Positions 6,350 through 12,486 of a stretch of DNA of 12,724 nt are shown here, piece after piece. Position numbers and translations under genes: made by a program. Location: positions 1-12,724 of the forward strand of contig JACQIF010000076.1 of assembly GCA_016198635.1 (NCBI GenBank). The letters are read 5' to 3'. This DNA comes from Candidatus Aenigmatarchaeota archaeon. Its GTDB lineage: Archaea; Aenigmatarchaeota; Aenigmatarchaeia; PWEA01; JACQIF01. How positions within the stretch are numbered: position 1 is the stretch's first letter; each line of letters begins with the position of its first letter. Below the pieces are notes generated by a model that saw only the letters and a program-made list of their open reading frames with translations, was not told where the DNA came from and ran no database searches.

Positions 6350-7099
6350 CTACTCGAGGAGCGCTATGGCGAGCATCACAAATATACCAAGCAGGAGCGT
6401 GATGGTCTGCTTCAACGATTTAATAGGGCGAACCTCTTTCTGCAGCTCTGGTATCAGGTTTGAGCCTGCGATGTAGATGAAGTTGCCAGCGGCGAACGGG
6501 ACAAGAAAAGCTGTGACACCGCTAACATAATTGCCGAGAAGCAGCGCTGCCGCCGCTCCTGCGATTGCTGTTAGCGCCACAAGGAAATTGAAGAAAAGCG
6601 CCTTCCATTTTGTGAAACCGCCGTAAACAAGGACGCCGAAGTCGCTTATTTCCTGTGGTATTTCATGGAATACGACAGCGAGCGTCGTAGCTATGCCTAC
6701 CGGAACGCTTACAAGGTAGCTTGCCCCTATGATAAGCCCGTCTATGGAATTATGGACGGCGTCCCCGAACAGGTTCATTAATGCGAACGGTTCAATCTTT
6801 TCCTCTGTGCCGGGCCTGTGCATGTGGTTCCAGTGCATTACCTTCTCTATGACGAACGATACGACGATCCCTGTGATTATGTATAACGATACCTCAAGGG
6901 TGAAACCGGAGGCGGCTATGGCTTCGGGCAAGAGGTGTATAAACGCGTCGCCGAAGAGCGCGCCAGCAGAGAAGCTAACCATGTAGAAGAGCGCCCGTTT
7001 CATCGTTCTTTGATTGAAAGCGAGGGCTGATATGCCAACAAACGAGACGGCGCTTACCAAGAAGACACTCAGCAGCACGTAAGTCCAGATTGCAACCAT
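6350..7099 (-). CDS. ZIP-family divalent metal transporter
   Basis: ZIP proteins move zinc, iron or other divalent metals into the cytoplasm. This 249-residue protein has about eight hydrophobic segments and both core ZIP signatures: HNSIDG (116-121) in TM4 and HEIPQE (145-150) in TM5, which form the binuclear metal site. The loop between TM3 and TM4 carries histidines (H89, H92, H94 in MHWNHMHRPG), the usual place for the metal-sensing loop. A further metal-site-like FGDAFIHLLPEA lies in TM2 (49-60). The length is typical for prokaryotic members. The ATG at 7099 follows a TATA box at 25.5 bp. The gene is divergent from the primase gene and convergent with the calcium ATPase; these two transporters may simply be neighbours. 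Confidence 0.9.
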   Translation of the reverse strand: MVAIWTYVLLSVFLVSAVSFVGISALAFNQRTMKRALFYMVSFSAGALFGDAFIHLLPEAIAASGFTLEVSLYIITGIVVSFVIEKVMHWNHMHRPGTEEKIEPFALMNLFGDAVHNSIDGLIIGASYLVSVPVGIATTLAVVFHEIPQEISDFGVLVYGGFTKWKALFFNFLVALTAIAGAAAALLLGNYVSGVTAFLVPFAAGNFIYIAGSNLIPELQKEVRPIKSLKQTITLLLGIFVMLAIALLE

Positions 7100-7120
7100 A
7101 CCCTGTCGTAATATTTGTGG

Positions 7121-7128
7121 TATTTAAA
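7121..7128 (-). promoter_or_regulatory. TATA box for the ZIP transporter
   Basis: TTTAAATA on the minus strand is centred 25.5 bp upstream of ATG 7099, consistent with a leaderless transcript. The tandem hairpin array starts 11 bp further upstream. Confidence 0.65.
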
Positions 7129-7138
7129 CGCACTGCAT

Positions 7139-7233
7139 TCGAAAAGGTCGCTTTTCGATGTGTCGCAATTCATTGCGTACACCTTCAGTGCATTTGCGAC
7201 CAAGTCGCAAACTTACGAACCGATGTTCGTAAG
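7139..7233. repeat. Array of four perfect inverted repeats between divergent promoters
   Basis: Four exact hairpins follow each other: TCGAAAAG/CTTTTCGA (7139-7146, 7151-7158); CGCAAT/ATTGCG (7164-7169, 7172-7177); TTTGCGAC/GTCGCAAA (7193-7200, 7204-7211); and CTTACGAAC/GTTCGTAAG (7212-7220, 7225-7233). Stems are 8, 6, 8 and 9 bp with loops of 2-4 bases. The motif GTCGCAA or its complement occurs three times (7162-7168, 7194-7200, 7204-7210). The array sits between the ZIP TATA box (7121-7128) and the primase TATA box (7248-7257), so neither predicted transcript contains it. Protein-binding dyads, a replication-related element or an independent small RNA are the open options. Confidence 0.75.
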
Positions 7234-7247
7234 ACAAAGGAAATTGG

Positions 7248-7257
7248 TTTATTTAAA
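7248..7257 (+). promoter_or_regulatory. TATA box for the primase gene
   Basis: TTTATTTAAA is centred 35.5 bp before ATG 7288. Transcription should start near 7278, giving a leader of about 10 bases that contains GGTGGGGAG just before the ATG. Confidence 0.6.
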
Positions 7258-7287
7258 CGCAGCGTTCCCACGATTTGCGGTGGGGAG

Positions 7288-8562
7288 ATGAATGCAACCG
7301 ACGTATCCGAGTACTACAACAACGGACGCGTGATAGAGCAGATCTTCTCCTATTCACAAAAACGCGAGATCTCTGTGGCTCTGCGTGAGGGCGGCCATAT
7401 GAGCAGACCTAATGCGATAAACTACCCGCGTGACATACGGGAGATGGTAAGAAGGGGCGGTGTTTCCTTCCATGGCACTGTCGAACACTGGAAGAATCCA
7501 GTAAACATCCGTACAGGCATGGGCCAGACAGAGCTCAACGAGCTGCGGACGGGCTGGGACCTCATAATTGATATCGACTCTGCGATCGGCCTTGAGGCTG
7601 CAAAACTGGCAGCTGGCCGTGTCATGGATTTCCTGGACTCTTACGGCGTGAGTGCCGGCGTCAAGTTCTCCGGTAACCGCGGTTTTCACATAGGCGTGCC
7701 TTGGGAGTCGTTACCGCACGACGTCGACTATGTTCCTGCGTCAGCCCAGTTTCCCAAGCTGCCGCGGATAATTGCTACATTCATCAAGGAGAGCATAAAG
7801 GACGCGTTGCTCAAGGACCTGAAGAAGATGCGCGGGTCATTGCATGAACTGATAGAAGAGCTGGGAGGGACGCAGGCAACGACACTCTCCCCATACCTTT
7901 TTGTGGACATAGAAAACAACTGGGGCGAACGCCATCTCTTCCGGCTTCCTTATTCCCTCAACGAAAAGAGCTGGCTGGTGAGCGTTCCAATCTCACGCGA
8001 CGAGCTCTCCGGCTTCAGGCCAGAACACGCCAGTCCCTCGCGTGTCGTGCGTTACAAGCCCCACCCATTTCTCGAGGCACGCGGAACTGCCGAAAGCTTG
8101 GTAGGCTCGGCTGTAGACTGGCATTCGTCGAGGGCGCGCGAAGAGCGGGTGGTCCAGAAACCAACGCGGCGCCCTAACAAAGAAGTTGCCGCCAGTGCAT
8201 TCCCTCCCTGCATAAAACTGATAATGGGTGGCCTCGCAGACGGGCGCAAGCGTTCGATACTCGTGCTGGTCAATTTCCTTCAGCAGATGAACTGGCAATG
8301 GGAACGCGTTGAAAGCGCCGTGCGCGACGCTAACGCAAAAAACAGGCCGCCGTTGCCTGATGCATACGTAAACGGCCAGCTCAACTGGTTCCGCCGTGCG
8401 CATGAAGCCGGTCGCCAGCTGCTGCCGCCGAACTGCGCGAACAGCGCCTTTTACACCGCGTACGGCATCTGTCAGCCAGACGAACGGTGCAAGCGCGGCA
8501 CCGATTCGATACAGATAAAAAACCCTACATCATACCCATTCGTAAAGGCTTTAAAAAGGTGA
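7288..8562 (+). CDS. priS: Single-chain DNA primase: PriS catalytic domain fused to PriL-type Fe-S domain
   Basis: This 424-residue protein makes RNA or DNA primers for replication. Residues 1 to about 280 are PriS-like: the metal-binding pair D95-I-D97 (WDLIIDIDS), S128-GNRGFH134 for nucleotide binding, a likely third acidic residue D207 (FVDIEN), and R219-LPYSL. After a basic linker (about 281-303), residues about 305-424 resemble the PriL C-terminal domain: PPC308-I, then LLPPNC383, GIC395, C401 and a closing NPTSYPF. These four cysteines fit the 4Fe-4S ligands of PriL. No separate PriL is seen nearby. Fused primases are known in Nanoarchaeum equitans. I chose ATG 7288 because a TATA box and a GGTG-type site fit it; the frame extending back to 7090 would cross the ZIP promoter and hairpins and encodes nothing primase-like. 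Confidence 0.9.
   Translation: MNATDVSEYYNNGRVIEQIFSYSQKREISVALREGGHMSRPNAINYPRDIREMVRRGGVSFHGTVEHWKNPVNIRTGMGQTELNELRTGWDLIIDIDSAIGLEAAKLAAGRVMDFLDSYGVSAGVKFSGNRGFHIGVPWESLPHDVDYVPASAQFPKLPRIIATFIKESIKDALLKDLKKMRGSLHELIEELGGTQATTLSPYLFVDIENNWGERHLFRLPYSLNEKSWLVSVPISRDELSGFRPEHASPSRVVRYKPHPFLEARGTAESLVGSAVDWHSSRAREERVVQKPTRRPNKEVAASAFPPCIKLIMGGLADGRKRSILVLVNFLQQMNWQWERVESAVRDANAKNRPPLPDAYVNGQLNWFRRAHEAGRQLLPPNCANSAFYTAYGICQPDERCKRGTDSIQIKNPTSYPFVKALKR
8549..8556 (+). promoter_or_regulatory. TATA box inside the 3' end of the primase gene
   Basis: CTTTAAAA overlaps the last primase codons and is centred 24.5 bp before ATG 8577. It could give the next gene a leaderless transcript independent of the primase gene. 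Confidence 0.45.
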
Positions 8563-8576
8563 GGTGTATTACGCGT

Positions 8577-9176
8577 ATGCGAATAACGTCCACAATAGCA
8601 ATCGTTGCTGTTATCGTAGGCCTGCCGGCTCTGATACTTGTATCAGTTTTCGAGTCGCCTCATAAAGGCGTTTCGTATATAGAAAAATTCGTCAACAAGA
8701 GCGCAGACGAGCTGGTCATACAGACGCACGAGCTTCCTCCGGAGAGGCCCCCTCTCAACTGGGATCAGTTCCTTCTGGGCCCTACAGAAGCAGAGGATAT
8801 TCCGGGAATGCTGCATCACAGGCTTGTTGTATACAACAGGCAGTACGTCGACAGCACAATCAGCAAGATAGTCATCGTAGAGCAGGCCAGCCAACGCGTA
8901 TACACATTCAACAGCACAACTGACGCAGCGGCTTTTTACGCGACACGTGTTGCTAAGTTTGAAAACGATAACTATCAAACCGTGTTGGACAGGGCGATAA
9001 GCGAGAGCGTCTGCAGGAGCTTTTATAACAGGACTGAAGTTCTCGACATCACAGTTGCTCCCTGTCGCTACGGAAACATAGTCTTCGAGGCAAAAGGCGT
9101 CTCGATGGAGTTCATCTCGAAGAACAGGGTCGATACCCTAATAAAACTCACCGAGAACAAGATTAAGATGCCTTAA
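8577..9176 (+). CDS. Membrane-anchored extracytoplasmic protein, unknown function
   Basis: This 199-residue protein starts MRITSTIAIVAVIVGLPALI, a signal anchor spanning about residues 4-24, followed by a soluble, probably external domain. The domain has a Pro-rich stretch (HELPPERPPLNW, 51-62), mixed beta-like segments (RLVVYNRQYVDSTISKIVIV) and two cysteines, C146 and C163, that could pair. I recognise no family. I chose ATG 8577 over upstream in-frame starts because the earlier residues overlap the primase C-terminus and are charged, while the ATG sits 24.5 bp after a TATA box. It lies between primase and GINS but has no replication feature, so the position may reflect packing rather than shared function. 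Confidence 0.7.
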   Translation: MRITSTIAIVAVIVGLPALILVSVFESPHKGVSYIEKFVNKSADELVIQTHELPPERPPLNWDQFLLGPTEAEDIPGMLHHRLVVYNRQYVDSTISKIVIVEQASQRVYTFNSTTDAAAFYATRVAKFENDNYQTVLDRAISESVCRSFYNRTEVLDITVAPCRYGNIVFEAKGVSMEFISKNRVDTLIKLTENKIKMP

Positions 9177-9200
9177 CGCCAGCCGAGCGTACACCAACTA

Positions 9201-9208
9201 ATATTTAT
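9201..9208 (+). promoter_or_regulatory. TATA box for the GINS gene
   Basis: ATATTTAT is centred 34.5 bp before ATG 9239 (28.5 bp before the GTG at 9233). Transcription should start near 9230, leaving a short leader with GGGGTG before the ATG. Confidence 0.5.
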
Positions 9209-9238
9209 CTTCTGGACTCGCAGTGAAATGGGGTGCGG

Positions 9239-9799
9239 ATGAACGAAAGCATTATAACTTACGAAACCTTCAGGAAGTTCCAGCGCCAAGAGAAGGACAA
9301 CGATGCGCTGCAGAAACTGCCGGATGACTTCTACAGCCTGTGCAGGGAGTGGATACAGCGGAAAGAGGCAATGTACACAAACACCAAAGACCCTTCCATT
9401 TTGCGCGAAATAGAGAATGTCATGCTGGTGATGAAAGACATATTGGAGCGCAGGGAACGCAAGCTTCTGACACTTGCTCTGCACAACGTCCGTGGCAACA
9501 TAATACCGCAGAACTTAATGCCTTCGGAGCGTTCGACGTTCGATATAATAGCTTCCCAGCTGGAAAAATCCCATAAAGCCGTGCTGGATATGATAAAAGG
9601 CGTTTCTGCGGCATCGCAGGAGATGCAAGAAGCCCGCAGCCAAGCCACTTACACCAAAGTCTCCATGCTCGGGCCTCTGGAACCGTTCATGGGAACAGAC
9701 GGCAAGGTATACGGCCCTGTGAACGCGGGGCAGACGATAGAACTGCCTGCGGACGTCGCGCAGTTATTGGTTGGAAAAAAGGTCGCCGCTCTCGTTTAG
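9239..9799 (+). CDS. gins51: GINS51-like DNA replication factor
   Basis: GINS binds MCM and Cdc45/RecJ-like proteins in the archaeal replicative helicase. This 186-residue protein has the archaeal Gins51 (Gins15) order: a helical A domain (about 1-122) with LQKLPDDFYSLCREWI (24-39) and the paired helices ILREIENVMLVMKDILERRERKLLTLAL (described in pieces: 54-70 and 71-81), then a linker, then a small C-terminal B domain (about 138-186) with the hallmark FMGTDGKVYGPVNAG (150-164) and a final VAQLLVGKKVAALV. I prefer ATG 9239 over the GTG at 9233: it gives a spaced GGGGTG site and a leader like that of the primase gene. The alternative adds two residues. The gene follows the primase by one gene, consistent with a replication neighbourhood. 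Archaea with one GINS subtype use Gins51 alone as a tetramer. Confidence 0.87.
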   Translation: MNESIITYETFRKFQRQEKDNDALQKLPDDFYSLCREWIQRKEAMYTNTKDPSILREIENVMLVMKDILERRERKLLTLALHNVRGNIIPQNLMPSERSTFDIIASQLEKSHKAVLDMIKGVSAASQEMQEARSQATYTKVSMLGPLEPFMGTDGKVYGPVNAGQTIELPADVAQLLVGKKVAALV

Positions 9800-9837
9800 T
9801 TGCGAGCGGCCGACTGAAACTATTCTGCTGGGCTTCA

Positions 9838-9845
9838 TAATATAA
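9838..9845 (+). promoter_or_regulatory. TATA box for the archaeosortase-like gene
   Basis: TAATATAA is centred 28.5 bp before ATG 9870, near the leaderless distance. A GGTG at 9860-9863 also precedes the ATG. Confidence 0.45.
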
Positions 9846-9869
9846 GCAAGACTGTGATTGGTGTGGCAT

Positions 9870-10424
9870 ATGTCTGGAAAAGAACGTTCGTCGAATGCTG
9901 CCCATAGGCGCTATCAGAAAGTACTTGTTTTCCTGCTGAAGCTGCTGGCCTTGGCCGTCCCTTTCCACGTGGCCATATCATACGCAGACTTGTCGGCACT
10001 CCAGCAGTTCACAGCCAGCAACGTCCACGCGTTCCTTGGGTTGTTTGGCATAAAGTCCGCGTTAAACGGGGCGGTCCTCCGATTCGACGGGTTCGATGTT
10101 CTTGTATCGCGTGATTCTACAGGGTGGAAAAGCGTATTTTTCCTGACCGCCCTTATTTTGGCCAGCGAGGCAAAGATTGGGCATAAGATAGCAGGGGTTC
10201 TTCTGTTCGTGCCAGCCATATACGTCGTGAACGTCGTACGCATTGCAATAACCGCGTATTCGGCATTTTTCGGCGTTGACATGTTTGTTTTATTCCATGA
10301 TTTTTTGTGGCAGGTTGGCATGACATTAGCTGTCATAGCTATGTGGGTAGTGTGGTTTATGCGCCGTAACGCTATCTACGATACCACTGCCAGAACTCTT
10401 AAACGGCTTAAAACGGCGTTATAG
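9870..10424 (+). CDS. Archaeosortase/exosortase-family membrane protein with Ser in place of catalytic Cys
   Basis: Archaeosortases are multi-pass transpeptidases that process surface proteins carrying C-terminal sorting signals. This 184-residue protein has about five hydrophobic segments (near 18-38, 50-66, 88-100, 107-127, 133-163). The family core is visible: RDS83-TGWKS where the catalytic Cys is expected, N121-VVR124-I for the conserved Arg helix, and FH143-DFLW for the third conserved position. The protein has no cysteine at all, and the Ser codon TCT is one base from TGT. It could be a serine-using variant or an inactive homologue. No protein in the window ends in a sorting signal of the PGF-CTERM kind. 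I chose ATG 9870 over TTG 9858 and GTG 9861 on promoter spacing and codon type. Confidence 0.75.
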   Translation: MSGKERSSNAAHRRYQKVLVFLLKLLALAVPFHVAISYADLSALQQFTASNVHAFLGLFGIKSALNGAVLRFDGFDVLVSRDSTGWKSVFFLTALILASEAKIGHKIAGVLLFVPAIYVVNVVRIAITAYSAFFGVDMFVLFHDFLWQVGMTLAVIAMWVVWFMRRNAIYDTTARTLKRLKTAL

Positions 10425-10428
10425 AACC

Positions 10429-10437
10429 TTTTATTTA
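10429..10437 (+). promoter_or_regulatory. TATA box for the coiled-coil gene cluster
   Basis: TTTTATTTA is centred 25 bp before ATG 10458. It is the only clear TATA box before the four-gene cluster, so it probably drives all four genes. Confidence 0.6.
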
Positions 10438-10457
10438 CCGAACACCGTTTCTTAAAT

Positions 10458-10886
10458 ATGACGAGTGAGGACCAGACGCGGCGCATTGAGGATATCGAAA
10501 GCAAACTCGAGGAGCTCTCCGACATGGAACTCACTAACAAAATAGAGGTTCTTGAACTGAAGTCGCTGCTTAAAAGCTTGCAGGCAGGCGTACAGACGCA
10601 ACCAGCCGGCCAAGGTAGCGCTCCCCCTCTCCCCGGACCGGTGCCCCTGTCAAAGGATGTCGTCAAGTCTGTAGAGAACCTGTATAGAACAATCAACGGT
10701 ATCCAGAAGAGGCTTGATATGTTAACACAGGACTTGGACTCTGTAAGGAGAACACAAAACAAACCTCTTGGGAAACCACCTGCCCCTGTTGCGCCGCTGA
10801 CCCCAGCGCCTGTGGTTGGAGAGCTACGAATTTCGGAGATACGTTCAAAGATAGACGAAGCCAAAAGAATAATGGGTGGCCAATAG
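10458..10886 (+). CDS. Coiled-coil protein 1 of cluster, unknown function
   Basis: This 142-residue protein has two helical coiled-coil segments, at about 5-43 (RRIEDIESKLEELSDMEL) and 66-100 (VENLYRTINGIQKRLDMLTQ). They are separated by a Gly/Pro-rich linker (about 46-64), and a second Pro-rich linker (about 102-118) leads to a short amphipathic C-terminal helix (ISEIRSKIDEAKRIMGG). There is no signal peptide, membrane segment or cysteine. The closing helix could be a docking peptide. It opens the cluster with a leaderless-type promoter, and the next gene starts directly after its stop codon. I recognise no family. A structural or scaffolding role is the only inference the sequence allows. 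Confidence 0.75.
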   Translation: MTSEDQTRRIEDIESKLEELSDMELTNKIEVLELKSLLKSLQAGVQTQPAGQGSAPPLPGPVPLSKDVVKSVENLYRTINGIQKRLDMLTQDLDSVRRTQNKPLGKPPAPVAPLTPAPVVGELRISEIRSKIDEAKRIMGGQ

Positions 10887-11177
10887 ATGGGGACACTTAC
10901 AGATGCTGTCAGGGAAGCCGTTCGTGAGGCTGTTCAGGAGATGAAGAATGAGGCGGAGGCCGCGCCGCATATATCAACAGATGACATTGCTGAACTCACA
11001 AAAACGACGGAGGAGCTTAAGGAGAGGCTGCGTCTGCTGGACGAAAGGATAACGAAACTTGAGTCCAGGGCCCAACATACGGCAGAGACGAAGGTTGAGA
11101 TTCTGCACTCCGCTGTTGGCGACGAGATACAGACGCTTCAGGAGCTTAGGAAGAATATAGGTGAGCAGAGATGGTAG
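10887..11177 (+). CDS. Coiled-coil protein 2 of cluster, unknown function
   Basis: This 96-residue, cysteine-free protein is almost wholly helical: an N-terminal amphipathic helix (DAVREAVREAVQEMKNEAE, about 6-24), a break at APHIST, then a long heptad segment (about 31-90; LRLLDERITKLESRAQ). The start codon follows the preceding stop with no gap, and GGGTGG at 10874-10879 gives a ribosome binding site at 7 bases. Its last 7 bases overlap the next gene. This tight coupling suggests the products are made together and may form a complex. No family is recognised. Confidence 0.72.
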   Translation: MGTLTDAVREAVREAVQEMKNEAEAAPHISTDDIAELTKTTEELKERLRLLDERITKLESRAQHTAETKVEILHSAVGDEIQTLQELRKNIGEQRW

Positions 11178-12475
11178 GCCTGGAGGAGCTTGCGGTACAG
11201 GTAAGAGAGTTGGCCGAACTGCAAGTATCGTTAGCCGGTAAGATGGCCGAGCTCGAGAAGCGTATCGAACAGACCCCACCAGTCCAAGGCGAGGGCACCC
11301 AGATGAACGCGGTTGAGGAAGACGCCTCAAGGATGAACGAAATCCTGAACTCCTTATCCGCGCTTGATTCGAGGATAGGTGCGCTCGAGAATGCGTCGCA
11401 TACCCGCGGAGGAGGAGACGACACAAAACTTAACGAAATAGCGGTCAGGGTGACGGGCATCGAGAGCCTGCGCGGTGTCACGCAAAAACTGGAAAACGAA
11501 ATAGATTCTGTAAAGTCAAGCATACAAACGCTGTCGCAACAGGGCCGCAGCTTGGAAGAAGCGCTGTCCACGAAGACTGTCAAGAAGCTGGCGGAAAGGA
11601 GAATAGATGACGTCGCAGCCGAAGTAAAGAAGCGCAACCTTGAGGCGATCGTCGTATTCGAGAATGAGAATGCCTCCATACGCCAGAGATCGGAGGACGC
11701 AGTAGCCGTTCAGGTAAAACAGTTCCAGGAACTTTACGCTACTGTGCAGCGCAAGCTGGACTCTTCAATAGACACGTTCAGGCGTCAGACACAGGACGCT
11801 CTCGAGTCCTTCAAATCCACGACCAACACAACAAGAGCCCAGACAGACGATACGTTCGTGCAGCTACAGAAGGAGGTCCGTGAGGCTGTCACAAAGAGCG
11901 AGGAAGCGATATCCGCTATCAAGCAGCGCAGCGACCAATCGTTCGCAGATTCCATAGCCCGTTCTGAAGAGAAGGTCGCGCAGAAAATCCGGCACTTCGA
12001 GGAGTCGTTTGCAGAGACGCAACGCAAGGTCCGCGACTCGTCGGCCAGCATCGAAGACCGCATCCTGTCCGAACTGAAGCGCGAATCCGAGAAGCTTAGG
12101 GCAGGCGTCCTTGAGAACCTCATCGATGTCCGCGACAGGCTTAACCGCGTGGAGACTCTAGAGGAGAACCTGGAAAACAAGATGGATGCCAAGCTTAATG
12201 AGGCGTCGTCCACTTTCGCAAACTTGTTCGACCGCTCTTCCAAGATACTCAAAGAGGAGATATATGGCGAGTTCGCGAACGAACTGGCCGAATCGAGGGC
12301 TGCAATTGATAAACTCAAAAACGCTGTCGCGCTCGAGCAGGAGGAGTTTGACGCCCTTAACGCGGAGCTGGAAAAGCTAAAGCATGAGATGGCGGTAGTT
12401 ATGGCCAAGAAACGCGTCGACGAGGAGGATATGATGCGCAGCCTTGAAGTGCTCGAGAAGAGGCTCAGCGCATAG
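11171..12475 (+). CDS. Long coiled-coil protein 3 of cluster, unknown function
   Basis: This 434-residue protein is helical over nearly its whole length, with no cysteine or tryptophan and only two prolines (P36, P37). Heptad segments occupy about 1-34, 52-75, 86-160 and 165-434, broken by a short Pro/Gly linker (35-48) and a Gly-rich turn (79-83). The middle part (about 170-300) is rich in Gln, Ser and spaced Phe (for example F203, F214, F229, F258, F276, F280), as in long amphipathic rods. The last 60 residues form a strong Leu/Glu/Lys coil ending LEVLEKRLSA. It has no ATPase motifs, so it is not an SMC or Rad50. The GGTGA at 11160-11164 is a good ribosome binding site. The start overlaps the previous gene by 7 bases. 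Confidence 0.78.
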   Translation: MVGLEELAVQVRELAELQVSLAGKMAELEKRIEQTPPVQGEGTQMNAVEEDASRMNEILNSLSALDSRIGALENASHTRGGGDDTKLNEIAVRVTGIESLRGVTQKLENEIDSVKSSIQTLSQQGRSLEEALSTKTVKKLAERRIDDVAAEVKKRNLEAIVVFENENASIRQRSEDAVAVQVKQFQELYATVQRKLDSSIDTFRRQTQDALESFKSTTNTTRAQTDDTFVQLQKEVREAVTKSEEAISAIKQRSDQSFADSIARSEEKVAQKIRHFEESFAETQRKVRDSSASIEDRILSELKRESEKLRAGVLENLIDVRDRLNRVETLEENLENKMDAKLNEASSTFANLFDRSSKILKEEIYGEFANELAESRAAIDKLKNAVALEQEEFDALNAELEKLKHEMAVVMAKKRVDEEDMMRSLEVLEKRLSA

Positions 12476-12486
12476 ATGGTGTTTTG

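Noticed and set aside
7139..7233. Tandem hairpins as a CRISPR array or transposon end.
   Set aside because: The units differ in sequence, there are no evenly spaced identical repeats or spacers, and no target-site duplication or transposase is present.
7090..7287. Upstream extension of the primase frame by 66 residues.
   Set aside because: It would begin inside the ZIP gene, cross the ZIP promoter, the hairpin array and the primase TATA box, and its residues (many Cys and Val, no conserved motif) do not look like primase.
8487..8576. Earlier in-frame start for the 199-residue membrane protein.
   Set aside because: The extra 30 residues overlap the primase Fe-S domain end and would put a charged stretch before the signal anchor; the TATA spacing supports ATG 8577.
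9785..9810. GCCGCT/AGCGGC inverted repeat spanning the GINS stop codon, as a terminator.
   Set aside because: The stem is short, the loop is 14 bases and no T-run follows, so a terminator call is not supported.
9858..9869. TTG 9858 or GTG 9861 as start of the archaeosortase-like gene.
   Set aside because: Both are weaker start codons and add only a few residues; the TATA box and a GGTG site fit ATG 9870 better. Not excluded.
11785..12408. 207-residue minus-strand open frame opposite the long coiled-coil gene, with a similar one at 11146-11679.
   Set aside because: Ser/Phe-rich low-complexity sequence is the complement of the Glu/Lys/Arg-rich heptads; no promoter or ribosome site supports it.
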